64,000 bases of DNA from Tetraselmis striata (lineage: Eukaryota; Chlorophyta; Chlorodendrophyceae; Chlorodendrales; Chlorodendraceae). The first letter of the stretch is position 1. The number at the start of each line of letters is the position of its first letter. The stretch covers positions 62,001 to 126,000 of the forward strand of contig VCJN01003472.1 in NCBI GenBank assembly GCA_006384855.1. The letters are read 5' to 3'. The translations under genes were made by a program, and so were the position numbers. Of this stretch, positions 52,401 through 63,147 are shown one piece after another. The notes beneath the pieces were generated by a model that searched no databases, was not told the origin of the DNA, and saw nothing but the letters and a program-made list of their open reading frames with translations.

Positions 52401-55400
52401 GCCGCGTCGAGCCGCACCTCTGCGTCGCCCGCGGCAAAGTCCAGCCCATACGCCTCCGACGTGTGGTAGCGCGCCAGCAGCTCGCAGGGCTTCATGACGC
52501 GCGGCCAGAGCCAGGCCGAGTCGACTAGGTGGCGGTTCAGGGCAGGCACGTTGGCGGTGAGGTGGTAGTAGCCGGTGTAGGTGGGGAAGAGGCTGCCGGT
52601 GGAGGCGTACGCGCCGAGGAGCTCTCCCCAGAAGACAGCATCCTCTGAGTTGGCGGGCGCCCAGGCGGCGTTGACCCACACGCGGCCCTCCGAGCTGAGG
52701 CACACAAATTTCCAGCCGCCGACGTGCCGGTTCGCGGGCTCCGCCTGCTTGTCGGTGGGGAACGCGAGGCGCAACCACAGGCAGGCCGTCCACTCCTCCA
52801 GGTCGGACGGCTTGGTGGCTGGGGTCTGCGGGTCGGCAGGCTGCGGCGGGCAGGAGGAACAGAAAACTCGTAACCTTAGATTCTTATGCTGGCACATCTC
52901 AAGATACCTTGGATACCATAGTAAACAACGTATTATGGAAATGCCCTACAGTTGCTTGCTTACCCCCCTCTTCCTGTCCGTGCTATGCACCGCCACAAAG
53001 GCAAGCCTCACCTGCCCGAGGAGCATCCCCGCAGAGGTGCGCTCCGCATTGCGGCCGGGGAAGGCGGCGGTGAAGGGGTTGGCAAAGGTTAGGTTGGCGA
53101 GCAGATCGGGCATGTCGACGCGGTAGGGGAGCATCACGGCCGCCTCGGTGTCAAGCGGCGCGTCCACGCCAGCGTTGGTGACCGCCACGGCGTAGCTCTG
53201 CGTGGCGCAGGGCGCCTGGGGCGCGGTGAAGACGAGGCCGCTGAGCACCGAGAGGGTGTCCTCGGGGCGGACGGCGCGCGGCGGGACAGGCGTGCCGCTT
53301 ACGCGCTTCTCCACACCATTGACGCCGCCCATGAGGACGGTGAGGAAAGACGAGGGCGCAAAGTTGGCGCCGGTGAGCGACACGGCTGAGCCGCCCGCGA
53401 CGTTGGAGCGCTGCAGGTCGACCGCGAGCGTGGTGGCACCCTCCCACGGCGCGCTCTCGCGCAGCGGCAGCGGCGCCGTCGACACGGAGGCCACGCGCCC
53501 GTGGCGGTCGTACCCGCTGCGGTCCGGCATGATGATGTCGCCGCAGTTGAGCGCGGCGTAGTCGATGTTGTACCGGTGCGTCGGGGCGGTCTCCTCGTCC
53601 TGCAGCAGGCTGCGTCGGCGGCCGCCCTCCGGGAGCGTTGGGGCCGGCGTGGGCGCCGGCGTCTCGGGCTCCTCCGTCGGCGCCGGCGTGGCAAAGCACT
53701 CCTTCTTGTCATACTTGGTGAAGTCGAAGTAGGCGGCCAACACTCCGGGGCCGTTGAAGTTCTCGAAGCGCACGGGGTCGAACTTGCCGCTGGAGGATGT
53801 GTCCGGCGCGCGGCGGCACGTCTGCTCCTCGTAGTCCACGCTGCTGGCGGCAAAGGAGGAGTTGAACAGCACCAGCTCGTCGATCACACCGGCAAAGTTG
53901 GAGGACAGCATCCCCGCGGCGTCGACGTCGGCGCACATGGTGAGGGCGCCAGAGGGGGCGGGGCGGCTGGTGGTGGTGAAGGTCTGCGTCCGCTTGCAGT
54001 CGACGTGCAGCTCGCCGTTGCCCTCGTCGTCCACCTGCACGTACACGTAGTGCCACTGCCCGGGCTCGCTGCCGCCGCCTGAGGAGTACGCGTCCTGGAT
54101 GCGAGAGTCATAATAGAAAAAGCGCACGCCATCGTACATGAGCAGCGACTTGTCGCGCTCCGCCTCGTCGCCGTCCAGCGTCTCGAATGCCAGCACCGTG
54201 GTCTCGGGCGCGTGCATGTACACCGAGCTTGGCGCCATGTGACCCAACAGGGACCTACACACGAGGAGGCATAGAAGCGGACATTATGTAAGCACTCTGG
54301 AATCCCTGACAAACCCACCCTTGCTGACGCCAAAACAACAACAATAATGGCAGCTCTCATAATGACGGGCCGAATACATGCGGTGTTGCCTACTTCGGTG
54401 CCGACGCACCTATTAAGACCCTTCATTCTAAAGACTCGGATATTGGGCTTGTTGCATGCAACCTATAATAAGAACAGTTGCAGATCTGCTATAGGTTCGT
54501 CCACATTTGACCTCCAATTCCTTATAGGGCGGATTCTTATTTGCAGTGCTGTTATCACCACGTCGACACTCGTGTTCAATAACACGGGATGGTACGAACG
54601 GGGGAGACCAGTGCGCCTTATTTGGGGTGGGTAGATGCCCCCGGCCCGGTGACGCACCTGCGGATGGGGCTGTGGCGCTTGTCGGACGGCAAGCGCTCCG
54701 CAGGGCCGTCCATGGACTGGAGGCGCCGGCCGCTGTTCAGGATCGGGCCCGAGTTGTCGTACACCAGGTCAGAGGCCTCCACCTCCAGGTCCGCGTGCGG
54801 GCGCGTCGCCGAGTAGGGGAACACCCACATGCCGTACGCGTAGCTGGTGCCGCTCATGCTGGCGGCGACGGCGTTCATGGTGATGTAGTCGTCGATGCCG
54901 TCGCACTCTGCGCCCACCTCTGAGATTTCAAAGTCGACCGGCGTGAGAGTGCGGCCATTGATGACTGCAAACTGCGTTACCTCCAGGCGCTCCGTCACGG
55001 GACTCATGCACTGCACCGTCGCCGAGCTCGAGGCGGGCAGCTGCGTGAGCGAAGTCTGGTGGGTGGCGGCGATGCTGAAGACGTCCGAGCCGGAGACAAC
55101 AAACTCGTAGCCATCGGGGCGGCCCAGGAGCTCCTGATTGACGAACCCGGTGTCGGTCTGGAGTAGGTGGCGACGGCCACCGCTGTTGACAGGCGCCGCT
55201 GGCGCAGGCGTTGGGGCGCCCGGCACCAGAGGCACGCCGTCGTTGCAGCCCTGCGTGCCGCGAGGGAAGGTCGCGCTGATCTCGTACGCCTCTGCGGGCG
55301 TCGCGGGGCCCCAGCTGCACTGCAGAAACTCCGACAGCGCAAAGTTGTAGCCCGAGATCTGCATCAGTTCGCCGCCCTTCATGCTGGAGATGCCCTTGGC

Positions 55401-57690
55401 GGAGTATGGCTGTCCGTTGACCTCGTAGATGATGGATGGCTCCCAGGGCGCGGTGCTCGCCTTGTACTGGCACGAGGTGGGGCCGCCGCCGCAGGTCGCA
55501 GCAACGCCGTTGCCGTCCTTGGCAAAGTTTTGCAGGTCGCTGTTGAAGCGGTAGTACTGCAGCAGCTCTGATGCGCCATCAGGCTCGCGCACAAAGGCGC
55601 GCGCCAGCACAGCCGCCGGGGCGGGCGGATTCTTGAACAGCTTGTACTCGTCGATGGCGCCACGAAAGCCTGCGCCAAGGAGGCCGGGGACCGGCTGCGC
55701 GACGCGTGACGTCGCCGGGCCGTAGATGGCCTCACCGTCCACAAACACCGTGACTTGCGTGCCGCTGATACGCGTCTCCACGAGCAGCATGACATGATGC
55801 CAGACGGACAGCACCGCGCCGGTGCCGGTGGGCTTGTTGGTCAGCGCGGCGCCGCCCTGGTCGTAGTCGTTGGTGTCGGGGTCGCCGTTGGCGTAGAGTA
55901 GGAAACCCGACGTGGCGGAGCTGAGCGAGTAGGTGAGGCGCGCTAGCACCTGCGAGCCGACGTTAAGGTCCAGCAGCACGGCGCCGGCCTGGGTGGCCAC
56001 GTTGGCCTGCATCCAGAAGGACACCGCGTAGGGCCGCCACGCGTTCCAGGGCCGTGGCATCGTGACCTCTGTGCCGCCCTCAAACGCCATCGACATCTCG
56101 CTGACCTCCACGAAGCCGGAGGAGGCGCCGGTGATGCCACCGTCGTTGGACACCACGAGGTCGTAGCGGTCGGAGGGGAACGCCGCCGCCGGCATGTCGC
56201 ACTCTACCTGCTCGTACATACTCCACGCCAAACGGGGCCCGGCTTCACCCTGCACCGGCAGGTAGGGCACCTTCTGGATGCCGTAGTCCAGGTAGTACGG
56301 TGGGATGCGGCCGTTCTTGGTGAGGCCCTCCTCATACTCCACGGTGGAGGCGGAGGACAGGGACACGGTGCTACGGTGCGTCTTGATGCCGAGGTAACCA
56401 GTGTCGGTGTAGCTGTACACGGTCAGCCCGTCGCGGTCCACGCTGGTGTCGTCGCTTTTCAGGTAGAAGCGGTTGTACACGCTCGGCGTCGGCCCCGGCC
56501 CGTACAGCGGCTCCCAGGACGGCTCGGGCTCGCGCTCGTTGGGGCGCGGCTGGATGAGCGCGCACTTGGCGAAGGGCGACTTGGCAAAGCCGGCGCCGCT
56601 GACGACGAGCTTGGTGGCGCCCTTGCCGCCCAGCGGCAGCGCGCCCTCCACGCCGCCCGCTGCAACAGACACCACCTGCGGCGGCTTGAAGGGGACGCCG
56701 GTGTACACGAGTGCGCTCCGCCCCAGCTGGTCGATGGTGACGCGATCGTCGAAGAGATCGTAGGTGTAGATGCCGGTGGCCGGGTCCTGGCTGTAAGCAG
56801 TCAGCCCGCTGTTGTCAAAGGCATCAGTAGAGTTGGAGACAGCGATGTCCGGCAGCGCGCACGGCACCCTGTTGAACTTGGCGTACATCACGCGGCCAAG
56901 TGTGAGGTCCTTCTGCACGCCGGTGGGGACCACCGTCTCGCGCGGCTGGAGGTACAGTGGCATCTTGAACATGATGTCCTCCACCTCCGCGTCGCCCTCC
57001 GACACGTCGCGGTTATACACAACCACCTCGTCCACCAGGCCATCAAAGCCGAGCACGGACTGGCCGAGCACGGAGCCGGCGCTGCAGCTCTCGCCGATGG
57101 TGAAGGGGCAGGTGGGCGCGTAATTGGCGGCGTCCACGGCTGAGCAGGAGCCGGGGGATTCCAGCGGGCTTGGCACGTCGAGGCGGGGGTACATACATGT
57201 GGTGAAGTTCTGGCCGGTGGGCACGCCGGTCAGCGTCTCCAGGTACTGCACCTCCCCGTCCACATACAGCTGCCCCACACCGTCGTCGTTGACAGCGACC
57301 ATGACGTGGTGCCACATGTAGTCCTCAAACGTGCAGTCCGTCATGACCGCGACGTCAGGAGCCAGGAAGGCGTACTTCTTCAGCGCCGCGCGCCACACCA
57401 CGTTCATCTTGCAGTCGAAGGAGAAGATGATCTCGTCCTCCTGCGAGCGATGGCGGCTCAGTGCCGGCTGCTCCCCATCATCCTTTGGCAACCCCACCCA
57501 CCCACCACTGATGCCGCGGCGCGTGCACCATGGCAGGACTGCCACCACAGCTTCCACTGATTGGCGCCAGGATAGGTAAATATACACATCTTCACCATAT
57601 CTCGTATACAGGCAGCGCACTCTCAACCTCTAAATACCCCCCTTCTCCCCCCATCCATCCTCCCCCTCCCTCCCTCCGTCTCTTTCTCAC

Positions 57691-57736
<46 letters not shown>

Positions 57737-58098
57737 TCCGGCCTTCCCACTTGCATCGCCGCCGTTTGCGCTACTTCGGGACAGGGGCAGCTATTTGCAT
57801 CGCCGCCCTTTGCGCTACTTCGGGACAGATGCAGATCGATTGGGGCTCCATCGCAGGCGTGGCGGCTTGCGGTGGCGGCGGCATGCGGCCATCCTTGCAC
57901 GCGCTGGTGATGATGGCTGCCACGCCCAGTTCCTGAGTAAAGTACTAACTACCGGGACATGCGGGGAGCGGCATGCGGAGGAGTGCTCACCTCGTCGACC
58001 GTAAAGGCCTGCGCGTCGACGCCGCTGGAGAAGAAAGCGAGCGCCAGGAGCGCCCCCAGCACGAGGCTGGCGCGCCCGGCGGTAGAGCGGGCCACCAT
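46076..58098 (-). CDS. Giant secreted LamG / IPT / Kelch multidomain protein (whole gene, spliced)
   Basis: A signal peptide ('SLVLGALLALAFFSSGVDAQ') starts the protein. Five concanavalin/LamG-like domains, three IPT/TIG domains, filamin-like Ig repeats, a DUF2341-like block and five Kelch repeats follow, together over 2,600 residues. Predicted phase-0 junctions fall inside LamG domains and rejoin them exactly, which supports the exon model. All these modules are carbohydrate- or protein-binding and extracellular, so a cell-surface, scale or matrix role is inferred. The motifs 'GGRRHLLQ', 'SGRRLQS' and 'GGRRRSLLQ' recur in linkers, as in many algal extracellular proteins. There is no transmembrane segment near the C-terminus. 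One apparent frameshift (49325-49328) remains. Part of the 5' end, between exon 1 and 57450, is unresolved. Confidence 0.75.
49766..51121 (-). CDS. Exon: filamin-like repeats, first half of LamG 5
   Basis: The acceptor 'TCTCTGAG' follows a 23-nt C run. The exon opens 'LTCMLRLHHQVGLGKFDHWA'. It has Ig/filamin-like stretches ('VARDAQGC'-type start at 'RIQARDAQGCRKLALGATD' and 'GEYDVYWLAPAAGTYHLTAH'), then LamG 5 from 'GSLTFSGGDTAEGWLEVANL' to 'GFTLEAWFQISGVARSG'. It ends 'VTADLTTFQ' before GTGAGG (49765), phase 0. Confidence 0.75.
51466..51681 (-). CDS. Exon: second half of LamG 4 (GC donor)
   Basis: The acceptor 'CCCCGGCAG' is followed by 'IRPGRWSFLSVAYGVAADGT' and 'LRLLVDGVLMDSYTW', which completes LamG 4. 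The 72-codon exon ends 'FNGIIAQ' at CAG. The next bases are GCATCC then a C run, so the donor would be a GC type. No GT donor keeps the frame nearby. Confidence 0.65.
52181..52840 (-). CDS. Exon: linker and first half of LamG 4
   Basis: The acceptor 'CCGCCGCAG' is followed by 'PADPQTPATKPSDLEEWTAC'. LamG 4 begins near 'LADFHVDMWVYPYATRGQQM'. The exon ends 'FQMASHRAM' before GTGCGC (52180), phase 0. The length is 660 nt. Confidence 0.78.
53012..54254 (-). CDS. Exon: second half of LamG 3, IPT 3
   Basis: The acceptor AG at 54256-54255 restores the split Arg codon and continues 'SLLGHMAPSSVYMHAPE'. LamG 3 ends with 'GQWHYVYVQVDDEGNGELHV' and 'FAGVIDELVLFNSSF'. A Thr/Pro linker with 'GGRRRSLLQDEE' and IPT 3 ('NVAGGSAVSLTGANFAPSSF') follow. 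The donor is GTGAGG after 'MLLGQ' (53011), phase 0. Confidence 0.8.
54658..57452 (-). CDS. Exon: LamG 1, IPT 1, LamG 2, IPT 2, first half of LamG 3
   Basis: An acceptor 'CGCTCGCAG' gives a likely start at about 57452 ('EDEIIFSFDCKMNVVW'). An additional exon between this and exon 1 is probable. LamG 1 shows 'DYMWHHVMVAVNDDGVGQLY'. IPT 1 shows 'PQVVSVAAGGVEG...VSGAGF'. LamG 2 shows 'PYAVSFWMQANVATQAGAVL' and 'VWHHVMLLVETRISG'. IPT 2 shows 'PSIIYEVNGQPYS...ISGYNF'. 'GGRRHLLQTD' follows, then LamG 3 opens with 'YAYGMWVFPYSATRPHADLE'. The donor is GTGCGT at 54657, splitting an Arg codon after 'HSPI'. Confidence 0.75.
57453..57990 (-). other. Unresolved 5' intron region with (CA)n microsatellite
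   Basis: A (CA)n/(TA)n microsatellite lies at 57688-57736. 'CATCGCCGCCNTTTGCGCTACTTCGGGACAG' is present twice (57755-57786 and 57798-57829), a ~44-bp tandem duplication. A short exon may lie at about 57930-57870 ('ELGVAAIITSACKDGRM' in frame with exon 1), but I cannot prove it. Confidence 0.4.
57991..58098 (-). CDS. Exon 1: signal peptide
   Basis: The ATG at 58098-58096 gives 36 residues: an Arg-containing n-region, a hydrophobic core 'LVLGALLALAFF' and a probable cleavage after 'VDAQA'. The exon ends 'FTVDE' exactly before a GTGAGC donor (57990), in phase 0. No other frame here is plausible. Confidence 0.8.
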
Positions 58099-58549
58099 GG
58101 CAGGGCCTCCCCACAAGGGAGTCGCCCGTCGCCGCCGCGCGAGGGCTTTACCCCCCGAAAATATCCGGTCACGCCCGCGGCCGCCCTTTTAATGTCACTT
58201 CCCTTCACTCGAACGCGGATGCGCTGCGCCCGCCGCCGCCGCTGAACAGACAGCCACGTTCGGGGCGAGCAAGGCGCCGCAGTGGCCTGTGCGGCTGAAG
58301 GGGCACGGGTGCGGAGGCGCGGTGGGAGTGTTCCCAGCAGTGTCGCCCAGCGAGCGTGGCGATCACACACGGCACGCAGTCGTAGCGGCAGTGCCGGGGC
58401 CGCGCCTCGACCTCCGAGCCGCGGAACCTGTAGCAGGCGCAACGGCGCGCGTAAGCAGCGCGCGCGCACAGCAAACGAAAGGCACCAGCTTTTTTTTCGT
58501 CCGCGCCGCGTGGTTCATATTAGCTATAAAGCGGCAATATGATCCTTAG
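58099..58549. promoter_or_regulatory. Presumed promoter region of the LamG/Kelch gene
   Basis: It is GC-rich, and no convincing TATA box or other element was identified. Open frames on both strands here look like composition artefacts. The LINE at 58550 limits it on the right. Confidence 0.3.
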
Positions 58550-59734
58550 AATTACAAACTGTACTCAATCAGTGCTTGCGTTGCCTCATTGGGGTAGGTA
58601 AAAACTCCCCTGGGGTAGCCACTGCACCGATGATGCGGGAATTGGATATTGCGCCCATAGAGGCTACGGCCGCTGCGGCACGGGCTCGGGCGTTCCTTAA
58701 AGCATCCGACTTGAATACATGTATAACCCATTTAGTAGATCAGCCAAGTCGGGCGCGCCCTAACACGTGGACGTCGGGGACTGTGCGGTGGTTAGATCGA
58801 CTAGCTAGGGCGAACGTAGGGCTAGCTGAGGGGGCGCACCTTCCACTTGAGTGGAGGTCACTAGCCGCGCGCGATGCCGCTAAACTAGTAAAGGCATCGG
58901 TGTGGGCGCGTTACGAATCGTCGGTATCGTTAGCACGCAGTAACACCTGGGGTATATATGTCCAGGCGTCCTATGCGTCAAACCCGTTGCCACAGTACGG
59001 TGTGGGTGTCCCCGCGGGGGTTGTGGCCGGGTTGCACATTATGATACAATTACGCACCCGAGTATTTCCCACTGCCCGCCGATTGGCCCGGATTCATGCC
59101 ATGCCTGAGCGGTTCCTTGAACACTGCCCTGCATGTGGCGGAGGTGAATCTGAGACTATCGAACATATGTTGGTGGAGTGCCCGCGGTGGGGGTTTCACC
59201 GTCATAATTTTGGGTTGTTAGTTCCGGAGTTCAGGGATTGTATTAGTAGTCAGGTTAGTGCGTCAACGCCTGAGGACTTAACTGCCTTTATTGTGGGCGG
59301 GGTCCCCCCCTCCCTTCACGGCGCCCTGGATTTTACTGGGAATGGGAAATTTTCCAGCTATGGCGTCGGGCCCTCCCTCACATTGCCTTTTTTGTTGCAC
59401 ATGTATCGCACTCCCGAAATGCTTTGCTCCGCGGGTTGGGGCTTGCCCCAACTCGCATTACTCGAATGGGCCGACGCCCAAACGGGTAGGGCGGACCTTT
59501 CGTGGTCAGTGCCGGGTATTTTGATGGCAGTGTTTTAGACGGTGATCCAACAGTGTTGGAAATTCCGTCACTGGCCTCCAATTAGTCTTGCGAAATGCTT
59601 CGGCAATTTGCTTGATGACTATAACGGAGCGTCGCCTACCCAGGGCTTTCCGTAACTGGATTGCTGCCTAAACGGCCGTCGTAGAGACGCTGCAAGGGTT
59701 TCACTGGTGCCAGTCCTGTCCCGGGGGCGAAAAA
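58550..59734 (+). mobile_element. 5'-truncated LINE, copy 1, with 14-bp target duplication
   Basis: 'AATATGATCCTTAG' occurs at 58536-58549 and again at 59735-59748, exactly flanking the insertion. The right end is a short A-rich tail ('GGGGGCGAAAAAA'). The content is the C-terminal part of a non-LTR retrotransposon ORF2 plus a ~195-bp 3' untranslated part. This is the classic product of target-primed reverse transcription with early termination. Confidence 0.88.
58576..59538 (+). pseudogene. LINE ORF2 C-terminal fragment
   Basis: The open frame begins inside the gene, with no ATG start. 'IGVGKNSPGVATAPMMRELD' and 'ARARAFLKASDLNTCI' match the region after the fingers and palm of non-LTR reverse transcriptases. 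'CPACGGGESETIEHMLVECP' is the C-terminal C-x2-C-H-C knuckle typical of these proteins. The RT catalytic motifs are lost by 5' truncation. The remaining 320 codons have no stop, so the insertion is young. Confidence 0.85.
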
Positions 59735-59809
59735 AATATGATCCTTAGCAGTAGCGACTAGCGACTAATTTTTCCCGTCGCCGCCACTGCCAGGTACCGG
59801 TAGGGGAAT

Positions 59810-60914
59810 GTTTTTCCGCCCCCGAGCCGGGACAGGACTGGCACCAGTGAAACCCTTGCAGCGTCTCTACGACGGCCGTTTCGGCAGCAATCCAGTTACC
59901 CCCTTTTTAGGATGAGAAATACCTTGTTCTCGGTTGCCGCCCGGTTAAAGCCCGCGCTACCGCTCCACGTCAGCATTCGGCAGGAGCTGCCCCAGCGGGA
60001 GTTCCCCGTATTTCAGAAATACGGAATATTTCGCCACTCCCGGTGTCCGCGCGCACGTGGACCCCCGCGCGTCGCCGGCGCGTCCCAGCGCGCGTGAGTG
60101 GCAGCCATTTCAAACTCAAAGCTAATAAGCCAACCGCTCCGCCTGATGCGCCCACTCGACCACCGCCAACAAGGCACCCCAACGCTTGCACTGCCTCTCC
60201 CCAGAATTCGAGTCGCCATGGCGCCCTCGGCGAAAGATATCCAGACACAGAACGTCGCATGAACCTGGCGATGTGCCTTCGTGACGATAGTCGATTCGAG
60301 GCTGAGTGAGTGCGACGAGGTGGCGAGCTGCGCGGTGTGACATGGTGATGTTTCCCGTCGAAGCTGGTTTGAAAACCACAGCTCTGGCGACGAGAGCAGG
60401 TCGGTATGACTCCGCGAGCGAGACGCGCGTGAGGCGCGCGCAATCGACCGACAACCTACGGGGCTCCAACAAGGGGGGGGGGGGGGGGGGGGGGGGGGGG
60501 CTTGTAGAGAAATGGCCGTGCGACCCCCACGGACGTCCGCTTTGTGCCACGTCAGCTTCGGACAAATGGGGCCATGTTTATGTAACATTTCGCGGGTTGA
60601 ACAGTAACCGCTCAGGTGTTAATCGGTATAGTGCGGTGTAGCGGAAAGTACAGTGCACGGCTACCGCTACCGCTACGGCTCAGGTATTTCTCATCATAAA
60701 AAGGGGGTTACGGAAACCATATGGGTAGGCGACGCTCGGTTATAGTCATCAAGCAAATTGCCGAAGCATTCCGCAATACTAATTAACGTCTAGCGATAAA
60801 AATTCCAACACTGTTGGATAACCGTCTAAAACACTGACATCAAAATACCCGGCACTGACCACGAAAGGTCCGCCCTACCCGTAGTTTGCTGGGCGTCGGC
60901 CCATTCGAGTAATG
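59810..60914 (-). mobile_element. 5'-truncated LINE, copy 2 (inverted, interrupted)
   Basis: 59819-59899 plus 60708-60914 is the reverse complement of 59453-59731 of copy 1, with scattered mismatches. Its A-tail is at 59814-59818. A duplication 'CGGTAGGGGAAT' (59798-59809 and 60915-60926) flanks it. Only about 300 bp of LINE is present. The TIR element at 59900-60706 is inserted inside it. Confidence 0.8.
59900..60706. mobile_element. Non-autonomous TIR element (MITE-like)
   Basis: The ends are inverted repeats of about 25 bp: left 'CCCCTTTTTAGGATGAGAAA' and right its complement with one mismatch. They are flanked by GTTAC on both sides (59895-59899 and 60707-60711). If a fifth C belongs to the TIR, the duplication is TTA. 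The interior has no transposase and holds a 28-nt G run (60473-60500). A 3-bp TTA duplication would suit PIF/Harbinger, but the family is open. Confidence 0.7.
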
Positions 60915-61380
60915 CGGTAGGGGAATATTACATCAGTGCATGAAGCGCCAGGGCAGCAACCGTCAGTGCGAGTACCGGTATAGGAGGTAGCGAGAAAATG
61001 CCCTATCTTTCAACATGCCCTATCTTTCAACACTTTCCCTAGAAGCCCTAGCTGTCCAGCCGTTGGGCCACTACTAGGAGCTGTCTATGGCGCGTCCGAT
61101 AGCCCTTGAGTAGGGCTACCTTAGGGCGGAGGGCCGCCCCCGATGGACTTTCCTGGTATGTGCCAGGCAGGGGTGAAGCGATGGGGGTCGCGGAAAAAAT
61201 AAATACGGGCGCGCGTTTCAACACATCAGGACCATCCGGTTGCACGTGGCCGTGCGTCGCCACTAACTCTCACCACCGTCCTTGCAGTGCCGCTTAGAGG
61301 CGTGGTAGTCGGTCAAGGCGGGGCGTGGGTGCCCAAGTCCCTGGGGGACGACATAGCAGGCTCGCCAGTCAGCCAGCTCG

Positions 61381-63116
61381 ATGGCGGGTGGGCCATCGCG
61401 CGCCGCGATACGCAGTTGTACGAGAGAAAGGTCGGGACAATTCTCAGCGCGCTCGTCTGGCCGCCCACCCAAGAAGCACACGGCAACCCGCAAGGCCGCC
61501 ACCGACGCAAAACGTGGGCGAGGTCGACCTCGTAAAGGACCCCTCAGTCAGTCGAGTGACCCCTCTAACGCTCGAGGTGACTACAACGTCGGTGAGAAGG
61601 CGAAGCGCGCGCTGGAGCTTGCTGTCAAACTTGTTCTTGCTGGTGTCGAAAAGCCGGCCAAAGCTGCAAAGAGCTGCGGCGTGAACAGAACGACGCTTAT
61701 CGCTGTTGTCAAGAGAGCAAGAGAGGCTATGAAACATGGCAAGACTCCTGTTGTTGCTGCTGGAACCCGCCCAACAACCATGACCCGTGAGGACGAATCG
61801 TCGCTGGCAAAGTGCGTCCTGATATGGGCAGACCGTGGGCTGGCGCTAAGCAAGCGAGCCGTCAAGAAGCACGCGCTGGACATCATTAAAAAGGCTATGA
61901 TAAAGACTTTGTCGCCAAGATCTGGATCAAACGAGGGAAGATGTCTAGAAAATGGTTTCGCGGTTTCATGCGCCGCCACCCTGAGCTGCGTGCGCGGGTA
62001 GCTGACCGCTTAGACCCCAAGCGATGGCTTGTAACCAGAAAGGATATGCTCACACTATACAATGCCATCGCTGAATTTGAAAAAGAACATGGTCCGCTGG
62101 ATCCTAGCCGAATCTTCAATCTAGATGAGACCTCTTTTAGACCTGATGGGAGAGTGGAGCGGGTCATCACCAGGAAGGGGGCCAAGCGTACACACACGTT
62201 GCAGAACGCATCGCGGTTCTCCATCACTATTCTACCTGTCATTGTCGCTGATGGCACACAGCTTCCACCTCTTTTCATTGTGAAGGGAGAAACATGCCAG
62301 ATTGGTGGGGCAAGCTAGACTTATCACACACCATTCTGAGGGACGCCGAGCTTACAACACAGAAGAATGCGTGGATGGACGGCGACCTCCACCACTACTG
62401 GGTAGAGACGGTGTTCCTGCCCTACACAGAGGAACTACGCCGCACCGGCAAAATATTGCTGATCATTGACAACTTCAGGTGAGTAAGCTAGCTTGCACTT
62501 AGCGACTTCTACCAGCTCAAAAGATGGCATGGGAAACTTGCAATTATCATCTTACATTTATGTGTGGATTTTTATCCAGCGGGCACATTAAGGTTATTGC
62601 GGCGGAGTGCGCGCTGACTGCAGCCCTCAGCGCAGAAGAGAGCCCTGACAACCCCGCGCATGCAACGCTCCAAGGAGCCTTGCAGGCTGCAGCAGGTGGC
62701 CAGCCCGAACCCAAGCTACCCAAGAAGGTGACGCCAGCAACCTTGCAGAGGGTTGGCGCTGCCTTGGAGACAGCAGCGAAGGTAGAAGAAAAGAAGGAGC
62801 AGCAAGTAAACAAGGCAGAGGAGGAGGTGGCGAACGCTATGTGCCGCAAGACAGAGTTAGCCGAAGCCGTGGCTGAAGCTGAGCTGAGTGTGCTAGGTGC
62901 CCACGTCAAGGTTGCGGACGCTAAGATCGCCGCAGGGCAAGATTCAAGTGCGCGCGAGCGCCAAGATGCGCGTGACAAAATGAGCGTTTTGATAGCAGCG
63001 ACAGTGAGGAAGGCGAGAACGAGATAGAGGAGGAGGAAAAGGAGGATGGGGAACAGGGCGAGGACGAGCTGAACCCTGCCTACATAGACGAGGACGACGA
63101 GTGGCTGAACTGGTAG
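61381..63116 (+). pseudogene. Pogo-like (CENP-B/Jerky type) transposase, broken
   Basis: The N-terminus has an AT-hook-like 'KRGRGRPRKGP' and a psq-type helix-turn-helix ('PAKAAKSCGVNRTTLIAVVK'). A second DNA-binding part reads 'KWFRGFMRRHPELRARVA'. The catalytic part has 'RIFNLDETSFRPDG' (first Asp) and 'KILLIIDNF' (second Asp). A 101-nt intron (62479-62579) splices precisely to 'SGH', giving the canonical 'DNFSGH'. The text then jumps to 'IKVIAAECALTAALSAEESP', so the segment with the third Asp is deleted. The end is a coiled coil and an acidic tail ('FDSSDSEEGENEIEEEE') ending at 63116. Frameshifts near 61890, 62290 and 62977 all lie in runs of A. Confidence 0.8.
62479..62579 (+). other. 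Intron in the pogo-like transposase gene
   Basis: It starts GTGAGTAAG and ends TTTTTATCCAG. Joining AG to C completes the Ser codon of the conserved D-N-F-S-G-H motif. Confidence 0.8.
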
Positions 63117-63147
63117 CAAGTAGGTGTTACGAATTTGTAAGGTTCAG

